Shown piece after piece: positions 53,751 through 62,980 of a DNA stretch of 64,000 nucleotides (position 1 is the first letter of the stretch; the number at the start of each line of letters is the position of its first letter). Both the position numbers and the translations under genes were made by a program. This stretch comes from Adlercreutzia mucosicola DSM 19490 (GTDB lineage: Bacteria; Actinomycetota; Coriobacteriia; Coriobacteriales; Eggerthellaceae): assembly GCF_000422625.1 (NCBI RefSeq), contig NZ_AUGK01000004.1, positions 1-64,000 on the forward strand. Reading direction: 5' to 3'. The notes under the pieces are model-generated. The model did no database searches, was not told the origin of the DNA, and saw nothing but the letters and a program-made list of their open reading frames with translations.

Positions 53751-55268
53751 GTGGCAGCGGATCGCATGGAGCTGGCAGAGAGGTTCGACAAGCGCCTTTT
53801 AGGGCTGGGATTGTACTGGGCATGGCTCTTCGTCACGTTCTACACGCCCGTCCTCTTTCCCGCCGCCGATGCCGCCGCCGATCTGGCTCGGGAAGCCTGG
53901 AGTTGGGCGGCGTGGGCCCATGCACTCACCCTGCTTGTTTGCGCGGCGCTCGGACACCGGCTCTCGGCGTTCGCGGATTCTCGGCGCGTTGTGGTGGGGA
54001 CGGCGGTCCTCTGCACCGCGGGAACGGCCTGCGTCCCCCTCGGCCAATGGCTTTCCGCCTGCGGATTTGCCGTTTCCTGGGGCTTGCCCGTGATGGGTGC
54101 GGTGGCGACGGGCGTTTCCACAGCGTGGTTGGTTCTGCTGTACGGTCGGCTATTCGCGCGGGAGGATGCCGCCTGTGCCCTTTGGGCCATCGGGGGAGCC
54201 TATCTGCTCAGCTGCATCGTTTATTTCCTGGTGCGCGCCTTCGATCCGCTCGTGGCCATCGCCACTACGCTGGTATTGCCGGCGGCATCTGCTCTGGCGC
54301 TGCTTCTTCCCGGATCCGGGGTGAAGGGCGCGACGGAAAAGGAGGGGCATCCCTCTCTCCGGATCAATTGGCGGGCTGCCATGCTGCTGGCCGTGCTCTT
54401 TTTCTTCGCCTTCGGCGGGGAGATGTTCCGGGGGTTTGCCGTCCCCTCGGGCAGTCCCGCCGACTTGGGCCATATGGGAGACTTGTACATGGCCGGCGGC
54501 GTGGCTGGCCTGGTGGTGCTCGGCGCGGCCATAGCGGTGCGCGTTCGCTCTTCCCATTCCGACGGGCATCCGCTTCCCGGTATGCAGTCGGTGCTCGTTA
54601 TCATGGCGCTGAGCTTCCTCTGCACGGTGCTGTTCGGAACATCCTATGCCATGGGGTATGCGGTCTTTGGCGCGGGATTCATGTTCTGTCGCTGTGTGGT
54701 GTGGGCGTACTGCGCAGTTGTCTCGCGGCGGGTGAGGGCGTCGTCTTTTACGGTCTTCGGTATAGTTCAGGCAAGTTTTGCCTTGGCGGTGGTGGTCGGG
54801 GTGCCCCTTTCCCAGCGCCTCTCGCGGGCGGTGGCATCGGGGGCGGTGGCCTGGGACGCCATTGCCGTCACCTTTCTGTTCCTCATTGTGGTGGTGGCCG
54901 TGCTGGCCACAAGCAAGAGCGACTTCGAGATTGCCTGGGGGCTGGTGCCGCAGGCAAGGTCTTTCGGGGAGGGCGAGGGGCCGGCGGCGGCTTCGCGTGA
55001 CGCGACGGCCCACGTGGAGGTCCCGGCGGCTCCGCGTTCTCTGGAGGAACTGCTTCAGGATCGATTCGCCCTCACGCCGCGGGAGTGCGACGTGGCCGAA
55101 CTGCTGGCCCGGGGGCGATCTCTTCCCTTTATCCAGAAGGAGCTGCATATCTCGCAGGGAACCGCCCAGTCGCACCTCACCCATATCTATCGCAAGCTTC
55201 AAGTTCACTCGCGTCAGGAATTCATCGACGTCATCGATGGTGTAATGCCCGATCAGGACGGTGAATGA
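53751..55268 (+). CDS. LuxR-type regulator with polytopic membrane N-terminus
   Basis: A 505-residue protein; GTG 53751 lies eight bases after GAGGGAAGGG. Residues ~15-400 contain about twelve hydrophobic segments resembling a transporter-like sensor. The C-terminus (~440-505) is a LuxR helix-turn-helix (LTPRECDVAELLARGRSLPF, then TAQSHLTHIYRKL). Such membrane LuxR regulators are abundant in Eggerthellaceae and usually sit beside the reductase they control, here the FAD reductase at 55403. The ligand may be the reductase substrate; that is inference. Confidence 0.9.
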   Translation: MAADRMELAERFDKRLLGLGLYWAWLFVTFYTPVLFPAADAAADLAREAWSWAAWAHALTLLVCAALGHRLSAFADSRRVVVGTAVLCTAGTACVPLGQWLSACGFAVSWGLPVMGAVATGVSTAWLVLLYGRLFAREDAACALWAIGGAYLLSCIVYFLVRAFDPLVAIATTLVLPAASALALLLPGSGVKGATEKEGHPSLRINWRAAMLLAVLFFFAFGGEMFRGFAVPSGSPADLGHMGDLYMAGGVAGLVVLGAAIAVRVRSSHSDGHPLPGMQSVLVIMALSFLCTVLFGTSYAMGYAVFGAGFMFCRCVVWAYCAVVSRRVRASSFTVFGIVQASFALAVVVGVPLSQRLSRAVASGAVAWDAIAVTFLFLIVVVAVLATSKSDFEIAWGLVPQARSFGEGEGPAAASRDATAHVEVPAAPRSLEELLQDRFALTPRECDVAELLARGRSLPFIQKELHISQGTAQSHLTHIYRKLQVHSRQEFIDVIDGVMPDQDGE

Positions 55269-55283
55269 TACTTCCGTAGGATG

Positions 55284-55320
55284 AATCATACGATGGGGTT
55301 TCTCGCAAAACCGTATGGTT
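55284..55320. promoter_or_regulatory. Long palindrome between the LuxR gene and the FAD reductase
   Basis: AATCATACG (55284-55292) pairs with CGTATGGTT (55312-55320), with inner GGTTT and AAACC. A further AAGCGC-N5-GCGCTT hairpin lies at 55361-55377. The palindrome could be the LuxR operator or the end of the luxR transcript. Confidence 0.5.
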
Positions 55321-55402
55321 TGCCTGGTGTTTTACGCCCGTGGTTTTCCTAAAGTTGCGAAAGCGCATAAGGCGCTTGGACTAACGAAGGAAGGGAGACA
55401 TC

Positions 55403-57046
55403 ATGGAGCGCACGTTAACTCGCCGCGCCTTTTTCGGGGTAGGAGGCGCGGCTGCGGCCGTTGCTGCGGGCGGTCTGGTCGGCTGCTCGCCGGCGGCCTC
55501 CCCAGATGCCGCGGAGGACTTGTCGGCAACGGGAGCCGCGGGGGCGGGGGATTACAAAGCCGCACCCGCGCCTATCGGCGACGATCGGATCGCCGAGACG
55601 CTCGAAGCGGATGTGGTCGTGGTGGGCGGTGGCATCTCGGGTGCCGTTGCCGCCGCTACGGCGGCCGAGGCGGCCAAGAGCGTGATCGTGCTGCAGAAAG
55701 CGGCTACGGCCCTCTCGCACGGGTCGGGCGCGGCTGCGTGGAATTCGAAGGCCCAGCAGGATCTGGGTGTGGATTTCGACCCCTGGGAAGTGGTGACGGA
55801 GTGGACGCGCCGGGGAGAGAATCGCGCTGATCTGCGTTTGCTGAAGACGTGGATATACAACAGCGGTCCGACTATGGACTGGGCCATGGGACTCACGGGG
55901 GATGTCGAGGGCGTTGGGCCGGCGTTGCTCGTTGACACCACCGCTATGGAATATCCCGATGCTCACAATCGGGCCTATACTTGCGTGCATATGTGGATCG
56001 GGCAGATGCAGGCCCTCGCCCAATGGCTGCTAGACTACACGGAAGAGCTGGGCGGGCAGGTGCTGTACCGTACGCCTGCGGTGCAGCTGGTGCGCGACAA
56101 TGACAATACGGGTCGTGTGAGCGCGGTTATCGCCCAAGATGCCGAGGGCAAGTACGTGAAGGTCGTGGCGAAAGGCGGCGTCATCATGGCGGCGGGCGAC
56201 TATGGCAACAATCCCGAGATGCGCGCCGAGTACCTTCCGCAGGTCGAAGGGTTGAAGTCGGCCTACTCCCAGCCCGAGATCAACACGGGCGACGGGCAGC
56301 TCATGAGCATGTGGGTGGGCGGAAAGATGCAGCTGTCGCCGCATTGCTCCAATATCCACTACGATCCGCCCATCGACGTGCCGGACATTGGCGGTTCGGG
56401 CGAGCCCTGGCTGTTCGTCAACAAGAAGGGAGAGCGCTTCTGCAACGAGGACATGACCTACGGGCAGCTGTATGCCCAGGATATGAACCAGCCGGACTAC
56501 CTGCACTTCCAGATCTTCGATGACAACTTCCGCACCGACTGGGAAGACATGGGATCGGGCATGATGAAGAAGGAGCCGCCGGTGGACATCGTGGCGTCCA
56601 CCGAGGAAGGCGTCGCTAAGGGGGAGGTGTTCGAGGCCGACACGCTGGAAGAGCTGGCGGGCGCTATGGGGGTGCCGGCCGATGCCCTTGTTGCCACGGT
56701 GGAGCGCTACAACGTGCTGTGCGATGCCGGCTACGATGACGATTTCGGCAAGCAGGCTGCGCGCTTGAAGCCGGTGCGCAAAGCGCCGTTCTACGCGGTG
56801 CAGCGGCGCGCCGGCGTGCTGTGCACCTTAAACGGCGTTATCACCAACGAGCGGTGCGAGGCGTTGGACGAGAACCACGAGGTCATCGAGGGCCTGTACT
56901 GCGTGGGCAACTGCCAGGGCAACTTCTTTGGCGGTCTCGAGCATCAGATGATCATTCCGGGCATGAGCCTGGGTCGCGCTATGACCACGGGTCGCGTGGC
57001 CGGCTTGCTCGCGAGCGGCCAGGAGATCAAGGGCGGCCGTATGTAG
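55403..57046 (+). CDS. Tat-exported FAD-dependent reductase, flavocytochrome c/fumarate reductase family
   Basis: 547 residues. The Tat signal is TRRAFFGVGG with a lipobox-like LVGC (~26). The FAD-binding dinucleotide motif is VVVVGGGISGAVAA (~73-86), and the C-terminal FAD contact is LYCVGNCQGNFFGG. No haem motif is present, so electrons arrive from another carrier. Where fumarate reductases have the catalytic Arg after GxRFxNE, this protein has Tyr (GERFCNEDMTYGQ), so the substrate is probably not fumarate. Candidates are other alpha,beta-unsaturated acids, steroids or polyphenols. Control by the upstream membrane LuxR is likely. Confidence 0.88.
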   Translation: MERTLTRRAFFGVGGAAAAVAAGGLVGCSPAASPDAAEDLSATGAAGAGDYKAAPAPIGDDRIAETLEADVVVVGGGISGAVAAATAAEAAKSVIVLQKAATALSHGSGAAAWNSKAQQDLGVDFDPWEVVTEWTRRGENRADLRLLKTWIYNSGPTMDWAMGLTGDVEGVGPALLVDTTAMEYPDAHNRAYTCVHMWIGQMQALAQWLLDYTEELGGQVLYRTPAVQLVRDNDNTGRVSAVIAQDAEGKYVKVVAKGGVIMAAGDYGNNPEMRAEYLPQVEGLKSAYSQPEINTGDGQLMSMWVGGKMQLSPHCSNIHYDPPIDVPDIGGSGEPWLFVNKKGERFCNEDMTYGQLYAQDMNQPDYLHFQIFDDNFRTDWEDMGSGMMKKEPPVDIVASTEEGVAKGEVFEADTLEELAGAMGVPADALVATVERYNVLCDAGYDDDFGKQAARLKPVRKAPFYAVQRRAGVLCTLNGVITNERCEALDENHEVIEGLYCVGNCQGNFFGGLEHQMIIPGMSLGRAMTTGRVAGLLASGQEIKGGRM

Positions 57047-57073
57047 GCGGGAACGCGCCTCGTCCCTCCGTCG

Positions 57074-57113
57074 GGGCGCTCATCGGCCTGGGGTCGATGA
57101 GCGCCCTGTTTCT
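57074..57113 (+). terminator. Terminator after the first FAD reductase gene
   Basis: GGGCGCTCATCG (57074-57085) and CGATGAGCGCCC (57095-57106) form a perfect 12-bp stem, followed by TGTTTCT. Its right arm shares three bases with the inverted-repeat element. Confidence 0.75.
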
Positions 57114-57272
57114 GCACGAGATTGCCAGTTGTGAGCGTCTCGAATAAAAGCTTTCCTCTGAGAAAGCAAGCTGAGTTCTTGCGACCTGGGGTTTTACGGA
57201 GTCAAAAAGCTGAAGCAGCCGATCTTCAACTGCCTAGACGCTCATAACTGGCGATCTTAAGCAGAAACAGGG
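57104..57272. repeat. MITE-like element with 37-bp imperfect terminal inverted repeats
   Basis: The left end 57104-57140 and right end 57236-57272 are reverse complements at 32 of 37 positions (both begin CCCTGTTTCTGC and end GAGCGTCT). The 95-base centre contains GCTTTC-CTCTGA-GAAAGC, a small hairpin. There is no coding capacity. Target-site duplications are not obvious. Confidence 0.65.
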
Positions 57273-57397
57273 GATTTCGCTAACCGGGGGAATGCCACAA
57301 ATATTTTCTGGGACGTTCTCGGTAGCGTTTGTTATGCAGCGGGCCGCTTGGTGACTATGCTTTCCTCTAGGGAAAAACGAGTCTAAGGAGGGTTCCC

Positions 57398-59071
57398 GTG
57401 CATAAGGAAACTGAAATCATCGAAGAAGCATCGCAGGTTGCCGCGGGCATGTCCCGCCGGTCGTTCTTGGGCCTGGGCGCGCTGGGCGCCGCGGGTCTGG
57501 CGGCTCTGGGCCTGGCCGGCTGCGCCCCGCAGTCGAAGGACGACGCCCCGGCTGCTGATGCGGGCGATGCCCCCGCGGCTGACCAGCTGCCTCCGGCCGA
57601 TGCTGAGGAGAGCTGCGATGTGGTGGTCGTGGGCCTCGGCACGAGCGGGCTTGTGGCCGCCTCCGCCGCCGCGAAGGAAGGTGCTAAGGTCATCGGTTTG
57701 GACCGCTCCGCCTCCATGGGCGCCACCAACGCCTCCATGGTGTCCGGCGTGTGGGCCATCGAGTCCACGCCCGAGCTGGCCGAACCGAACTACCTCACGG
57801 TGAAGGACATGTTCGATTTCATTTGGACGGGCACGCACTACCAGACCAATGCGCCGCTGCTGCGCAATGTGCTGCCGGCTTCGGGCAAGGGCATCGATCT
57901 GATGATCGAAGGCGGCGTGCCCTTCATGTTCGCCTTCCAGGGCGCCGACGAGAACACGCTCATGCTGAACCGCGGCGGACACATCTACGCCACCGCCGGT
58001 GCCGAGCGCGCCGAAGCGCTTCAGGGCATGCTGGACAAGTTCGGCGTGGATTCCCGTTGGGACGCCGAGGTGACCAGCCTGCTTGTCGAAGACGGCAAGG
58101 TAGTGGGCGTGCGCTATCAGGACGGCTCGAAGGCCATCGACGTGAAAGCCGCCAACACCATCGTCGCCACGGGCGGCTTCATCCAGAACGAGGATATGCT
58201 GCGCGAGTACTACTCCGGTGCGGTGATGTACAGCACGGGCAACCAGTACAACGACGGCGCCGGCATTAAGCTGGCCCAGTCGGCCGGCGCGCAGATGGGC
58301 AAGAACTTCAGCACCTCTATCAACGAGTCGGGCGCCTGCAACATGAAGTCGAGCGCCCGCTTCGTCAGCCTGGAGGACTGCAACGCCACGCCGGTGTTCA
58401 GCCTGCCCCTATTCGGCGGTCTTATGGTGAACAAGCGCGGCTCTCGCTTCATGGACGAGGGCACCATGGCCAAGCACACCATGTACTGCGGCGAGCCTCT
58501 TTTGCGCGAGGGCGTGTACTACATGGTCATCGACGATGGTCTGATTCAGGAACTGTCCACCACGCCCATCATGGATTTCATCTCCGAGGACGCCTTCGGC
58601 AACATGGCCCCTGGCGTGCAGATGGGCTTTGAGGGCAAGACGCTGACGGCGCTGCCCGACATGGTGCAGCAGGGTATCGACGAGGGCTGGATTTGGAAGG
58701 CTGACACCGCTGAGGCGCTGGCCGAGGCCGTGGGCATGGAGAACCTGGTCGACACCCTTGCGACCTACAACGGCTACTGCGCCGCCGGCGTGGACGACGA
58801 GATGTTCAAGGAGGCCCAGTTCCTGCGCGCCGTGGACACTGGTGCCCTGTACGTGGTGGAGCTGAACATCGCTGCCTGGGTGACGCTTGGCGGCATCAAG
58901 ACCGACGGCTTCTGCCGCGCGGTGGACGCCGAGGCCAATCCCATTCCCGGCCTGCTTGTGGCCGGCGTCGACGGTGACTTCTGGGCCGTGCCCTACTTCG
59001 AGGGCGGTTCCGCTCAGGGCTTCTGCGTGGGCTCGGGCTATCTGGCTGGCATCACGGCGGCCCAGGCCTAG
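57398..59071 (+). CDS. Tat-exported FAD-dependent reductase, flavocytochrome c/fumarate reductase family
   Basis: 557 residues, GTG start six bases after TAAGGAGGG. The Tat signal is SRRSFLGLGA (~19-28) with LAGC (~42). The FAD motif is VVVVGLGTSGLVAA (~75-88), slightly degenerate (GLGTSG). The residue matching the fumarate reductase Arg is Ala (GSRFMDEGTMAKH), and the sequence differs clearly from the neighbour reductase. No haem is present. It ends with a second FAD contact (LLVAGVDGDFWAVPYFEGGS). The substrate is unknown. It has its own promoter region and a LysR gene follows. Confidence 0.87.
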   Translation: MHKETEIIEEASQVAAGMSRRSFLGLGALGAAGLAALGLAGCAPQSKDDAPAADAGDAPAADQLPPADAEESCDVVVVGLGTSGLVAASAAAKEGAKVIGLDRSASMGATNASMVSGVWAIESTPELAEPNYLTVKDMFDFIWTGTHYQTNAPLLRNVLPASGKGIDLMIEGGVPFMFAFQGADENTLMLNRGGHIYATAGAERAEALQGMLDKFGVDSRWDAEVTSLLVEDGKVVGVRYQDGSKAIDVKAANTIVATGGFIQNEDMLREYYSGAVMYSTGNQYNDGAGIKLAQSAGAQMGKNFSTSINESGACNMKSSARFVSLEDCNATPVFSLPLFGGLMVNKRGSRFMDEGTMAKHTMYCGEPLLREGVYYMVIDDGLIQELSTTPIMDFISEDAFGNMAPGVQMGFEGKTLTALPDMVQQGIDEGWIWKADTAEALAEAVGMENLVDTLATYNGYCAAGVDDEMFKEAQFLRAVDTGALYVVELNIAAWVTLGGIKTDGFCRAVDAEANPIPGLLVAGVDGDFWAVPYFEGGSAQGFCVGSGYLAGITAAQA

Positions 59072-59137
59072 GGGTTGAGGGCCGCGCCGGGCCTTCTCCC
59101 GCCCCGCCCCTCCTTGCGCCCATTGCCTCCCCTCTCT

Positions 59138-59175
59138 GGAAGGGCGTCGCTTCGCCGAGCGGCGCCCTTCCTTTT
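59138..59175 (+). terminator. Rho-independent terminator after the second FAD reductase
   Basis: GGAAGGGCG and CGCCCTTCC form a stem extended by CGCT/AGCG, followed by TTTT. Confidence 0.85.
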
Positions 59176-59242
59176 GCGTGGCGGGGAAGGCGCGCAGGGC
59201 TCGGTGCAGTATGATGAGCGGGGAAGCGAAGGGAGGGCATCC

Positions 59243-60139
59243 ATGGACATACGGCAAATCGAGTACTTCTGCCGGGCGGCGAAGGCCGGCTCGTTCTCGG
59301 CGGCGGCCAAGAGCGCGTTCGTGACCCAGCAGACGCTGTCGGCGTCGGTGGCATCGTTGGAAAACGAGGTGGGAGCGCCGTTGTTCCATCGCCGCCGCCA
59401 GGGCATCGAGCTCACCGATTTCGGCGCTCAGTTTCTGGCCAAGGGCGAGGCGGTGCTGAATGCCGTGCGCGAGGCCGAGGACTTTGCGGCCCGTTGGCGC
59501 GAGAGTGCCCAGCGTACAGCCGCCTTCGCCTATGCGACTGCCAGCCTGCAGGATGACGGCGACGGCTTCACCCGCGAGACGTTACGGGCCTTCCGCGCAG
59601 CCCATGACGAGGTGGACCTGCGTCTGTTCGAGCTGACGAGCGATGCCTGCCTGGCCGCGGTGGAGCGCGGGTCGGTGGACATGGCCTTCGTGGTGGGCCG
59701 CCCCGATCCCGAGGTGTTCGAGTTCACCCACCTGGGCGATGGCCATCTGCTCGTTGCGGTGCCTGCCGGCCATCCGCTGGCTGCCCGTGAGGCGATCAGC
59801 TTCGCCGACTTGGCCGACATCGAGCTGTTCCCCGTGCCCGATCTGGATATGTCCTATCGCCGCATCGTGGAGGGGTTCGCGCGCTACGGCCTGACGCCCC
59901 GCTACGCCCCAGTGCCCTTCAGCCTGGACGCCGCCCGCGAATTCGTGCGCAGCGGCCGGGGCGTTGATTTCTCGCCCGCGCACAACGCCGAGACGCCGCA
60001 TGAGGGCATCGCCTACGTTCCCCTCGCTGAACGGGACGCCTTCACCCTGCCCCTCGGTCTGGCCACCAAGCTCGGCGCCGCCGAAAAGCCCGTGATCGCC
60101 GCCCTGAAGCAGGCCGTAAGGCAAGCGGCGTCTCGGTAG
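59243..60139 (+). CDS. LysR-family transcriptional regulator
   Basis: 298 residues. The winged HTH is MDIRQIEYFCRAAKAGSFSA and then VTQQTLSASVASLENEVG; the effector domain covers ~90-298. ATG 59243 follows GGGAGG. It lies between the FAD reductase and the second molybdoenzyme, both on the same strand. The operator-like repeats just downstream (60188-60220) suggest control of cassette 2. The inducer is unknown. Confidence 0.93.
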   Translation: MDIRQIEYFCRAAKAGSFSAAAKSAFVTQQTLSASVASLENEVGAPLFHRRRQGIELTDFGAQFLAKGEAVLNAVREAEDFAARWRESAQRTAAFAYATASLQDDGDGFTRETLRAFRAAHDEVDLRLFELTSDACLAAVERGSVDMAFVVGRPDPEVFEFTHLGDGHLLVAVPAGHPLAAREAISFADLADIELFPVPDLDMSYRRIVEGFARYGLTPRYAPVPFSLDAAREFVRSGRGVDFSPAHNAETPHEGIAYVPLAERDAFTLPLGLATKLGAAEKPVIAALKQAVRQAASR

Positions 60140-60187
60140 GGATCCGCCACAACGCTTTCCCCGCCCCTTCCGTCACCGCCTCAAATC

Positions 60188-60220
60188 TTACCAGCCGGTA
60201 ATCGGGGTTAATCGATTACC
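60188..60220. promoter_or_regulatory. Cluster of palindromic half-sites upstream of cassette 2
   Basis: TTACC-N4-GGTAA (60188-60201) overlaps GGTAATCG-N8-CGATTACC (60197-60220), and another GGTTACC follows at ~60226. The overlapping symmetric sites fit LysR binding and the adjacent LysR gene. Confidence 0.55.
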
Positions 60221-60346
60221 AGGGTGGTTACCGTCATGCTATCTTGTGGGCAGGTCGGGCGCTCTTTATATTGGGATGCGTTGAAGGCGGCGGCGTCGAT
60301 CGATACGAGCCCCGCGACGAGAGCGAGACGGAAAAGAGGGGAAGCG

Positions 60347-62968
60347 ATGAGCAATACCATTGCCGCCGACGGGCGTCGATTGACCCGACGCAGCTTTCTG
60401 GCCGCGACGGCTGCCGGGGCGGCCGCAGCGGGGCTGGCGAGTCTGACCGGTTGCGCTCCGCAGCCGAGCGCGAGCGGGAGTTTGGCGGAGACGGGCGACC
60501 AGGCGCCCATCGACGAGGGAACGTGGATCGCCGCTGCGTGCTGGGACAACTGCGGCGGCCGCTGCGTGAACCGCGTGCTGGTGCGCAACGGGGAAGTGGT
60601 GCGCCAGGGAAGCGAGACGTCGCACGAGGACAGCTTCGGCTGGCTGCAGCAGCGGGGCTGCCCGCGCGGACGCGCCCGGGCCCAGCAGGTGTACGGCGAG
60701 GACCGCGTGAAGTTCCCCCTGAAGCGCAAGCACTGGCAGCCTGGCGGCGGAGAGAACGCGCGCGGCGATTTGCGCGGCACCGACGAGTGGGAGCAGATCA
60801 GCTGGGACGAGGCCCTCGGTTACATCGCCCAGGAGGCCGAGCGCATCTATCGCGATTTCGGTCCCACGGCGGTGATCGGCACCAAGGCCTTGGCCGTAGG
60901 CAAGATCCTGCATCAGCTGGGCGGTCACGTGAATCTGTCCGACACCAGCTCGGCCGGCACCTATTCTTTCAACCTGGGGCCGCTGGGGTTGCCCTCCCAG
61001 GACTTGGGGAAGCTCAACGACCGTTTCGACAACAAGAACGCCGAGACTATCGTGCTCATGGGCGGCAATTCCGCCTGGTCGTCGGGCGGTAGCACCATGA
61101 ACAACTTCAACGAGGCCGTCGATGCCGGCGTGCAGTTCGTCTACGTAGGCCCCTCCTACAATGCGACAGCCGCCTACTTCGATGCCCGTTGGATTCCCGT
61201 GCTGCCCGGCACCGACACCGCCTTCATGCTGGGCGTGTGCTATGAGATGCTCGCCCAGGGCGTGGCCGATCTCGACTTTCTGCATACCTACTGCGTCGGC
61301 TTCGATGCCGAATCGATGCCCGCCGACGCCACCACCGACGAGCACTTCCGCGGATATTTGGAAGGCGCCTACGACGGCGTGCCCAAGACCGCTGCGTGGG
61401 CCAGCGCCCTGTGCGGAACGCCGGTCGACGACATCGTGTGGTTCGCTGAGACCATCGGGCGCGACCATGCGGTTATGCTGATGCACAATTACGCCCTGGC
61501 CCGATGCAACGGCGCCGACAACGTTCCCCAGCTGTTCATGACCATGGGGGCCATGGGCGCGCACTTCGGCAAGTCGGGGCACGCTTGCGGCGGCGCCTAC
61601 AAGACCTATGCGGGCGCCGGCGGTCCCGAGCTGGTCACCATGGGAAAGACCGGTTTGCCGGCAACGAAGAATCCTGTGGCTGACACGATGCCCGAGCCGC
61701 TGATGTGGCAGTGCATCCAGGAGGGCCGCTACAACAGCACCGGCGCCGCCTACGGCACTGAGTTCAATGCCGAGACTATCAAGGAGGCCGACTTCAAGTG
61801 GCTGTGCGTGGAGGGGCGCAACACGTTGCAGACCGCTGTGGGCACCATGGCGGCGATGGAGGCCATCAAGAAGCTGGACTTCGTGACCGACGTGGCCTAC
61901 ACCTTCGACACGACGGCTCGTTTCGCCGATATCGTGCTGCCCTGCGCGACGGAATGGGAACGCGTGGGTGGATTCCCCGGCCATCAGCGCTCGCGGGAGA
62001 CGCTTGTGGTGTACAACCAGGTGACCGAGCCCTTGTGGGAGGCCAAGACCGAGTTCGAGATCGGCCGTGCCCTTGCGCAGAAGCTGGGCATGAATCCCGA
62101 TGAGCTGTGGCCCATCAGCGAGAAGCAGGCGTTCTTCAACCAGATCGCCACGAGCACGTACCTGACGCCCGGGGGCGAGACCGCGCCGCTCGTGACGATC
62201 ACGGCGGACGACATCGCCGAGTGGGGCGTTGACGGCGAGCCCCAGGAGGGCGACATCGCTCTGGCAGATTTCCTGGCGGCCGGCTGCTATACGGTGAAGC
62301 GCTCGGAAGGGGATGCTTACTCCTTCATTGGCTACGCCGACTTCGTGGCCGACCCAGCGGCTAATCCGCTGCCGAGTCCGTCGGGCAAGTTCGAGATCTA
62401 TTCCCAGTACAAGGCCGATACGCTGAACGCCATGGGCTACAGTCCCGCGGGTACCTACAAGCCCTATCCCAATTACGTCGAATCGCCCGAGGGCCGTGAG
62501 GGCACCTTCCGCGACCGCGAAGTGGGCGGCGAGGCGAGCGAGTACCCCTTCATCATGTACAACCCGCACTATCTGCGGCGCGCCCACGGCGTGATGGATT
62601 CCTCGCCGTGGTTGCGCGAGGCCTGGGCGAATCCGGTCTTCCTGAACGCCGTCGATGCGACGGCGCGCGGTATCGCTGACGGCGACACGGTGCGACTGTT
62701 CAACGCCCACGGCGCCACGCTGCGCACGGCGACGTTGACCGAGACGATCATGCCGGGTTGCGTGGCCCTGCCCCATGGCGCGTGGCTCAACTACGATGCC
62801 GATGCAGGCGTGGATCGTGGCGGCATGGACAACGTGCTGTGCGGTCAAGTAACGAGCGGCATGGGAACGTCGGGGTACAACAACTACAACTGCAATTACG
62901 AGAAATACGACGGCGAGGCCCTCGTGCCCGATTGCGAGCTGCCCCAGCGCGCCGTCGAAGTGGCGTAA
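60347..62968 (+). CDS. Tat-exported molybdopterin oxidoreductase, DMSO reductase family (cassette 2)
   Basis: 873 residues from ATG 60347 (GAGGGGAAG upstream). The Tat signal is TRRSFLAATA (~14-23). The [4Fe-4S] ligands are CWDNCGGRC plus RGCPRG. The molybdopterin regions ISWDEALGYIAQE, MGGNSAWSSGG and DIVLPCATEWERVGG align along the whole length with the cassette 1 enzyme. The candidate molybdenum ligand region is SDTSSAG. As in cassette 1, no DmsC anchor is present and no TorD gene lies between the ferredoxin and kinase genes. The substrate is unknown and may differ from that of cassette 1. Confidence 0.93.
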   Translation: MSNTIAADGRRLTRRSFLAATAAGAAAAGLASLTGCAPQPSASGSLAETGDQAPIDEGTWIAAACWDNCGGRCVNRVLVRNGEVVRQGSETSHEDSFGWLQQRGCPRGRARAQQVYGEDRVKFPLKRKHWQPGGGENARGDLRGTDEWEQISWDEALGYIAQEAERIYRDFGPTAVIGTKALAVGKILHQLGGHVNLSDTSSAGTYSFNLGPLGLPSQDLGKLNDRFDNKNAETIVLMGGNSAWSSGGSTMNNFNEAVDAGVQFVYVGPSYNATAAYFDARWIPVLPGTDTAFMLGVCYEMLAQGVADLDFLHTYCVGFDAESMPADATTDEHFRGYLEGAYDGVPKTAAWASALCGTPVDDIVWFAETIGRDHAVMLMHNYALARCNGADNVPQLFMTMGAMGAHFGKSGHACGGAYKTYAGAGGPELVTMGKTGLPATKNPVADTMPEPLMWQCIQEGRYNSTGAAYGTEFNAETIKEADFKWLCVEGRNTLQTAVGTMAAMEAIKKLDFVTDVAYTFDTTARFADIVLPCATEWERVGGFPGHQRSRETLVVYNQVTEPLWEAKTEFEIGRALAQKLGMNPDELWPISEKQAFFNQIATSTYLTPGGETAPLVTITADDIAEWGVDGEPQEGDIALADFLAAGCYTVKRSEGDAYSFIGYADFVADPAANPLPSPSGKFEIYSQYKADTLNAMGYSPAGTYKPYPNYVESPEGREGTFRDREVGGEASEYPFIMYNPHYLRRAHGVMDSSPWLREAWANPVFLNAVDATARGIADGDTVRLFNAHGATLRTATLTETIMPGCVALPHGAWLNYDADAGVDRGGMDNVLCGQVTSGMGTSGYNNYNCNYEKYDGEALVPDCELPQRAVEVA

Positions 62969-62980
62969 GGGAGGCGTGTC

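Larger units (their letters stand above)
57047..57397. other. Intergenic region with a terminator and a MITE-like element
   Basis: About 350 bases between the two FAD reductase genes. It holds the terminator (57074-57106), the inverted-repeat element (57104-57272), and the promoter side of the next gene, where GCTTTCCTCTAGGGAAA (~57359-57375) forms a near palindrome. No gene is seen. Confidence 0.65.
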
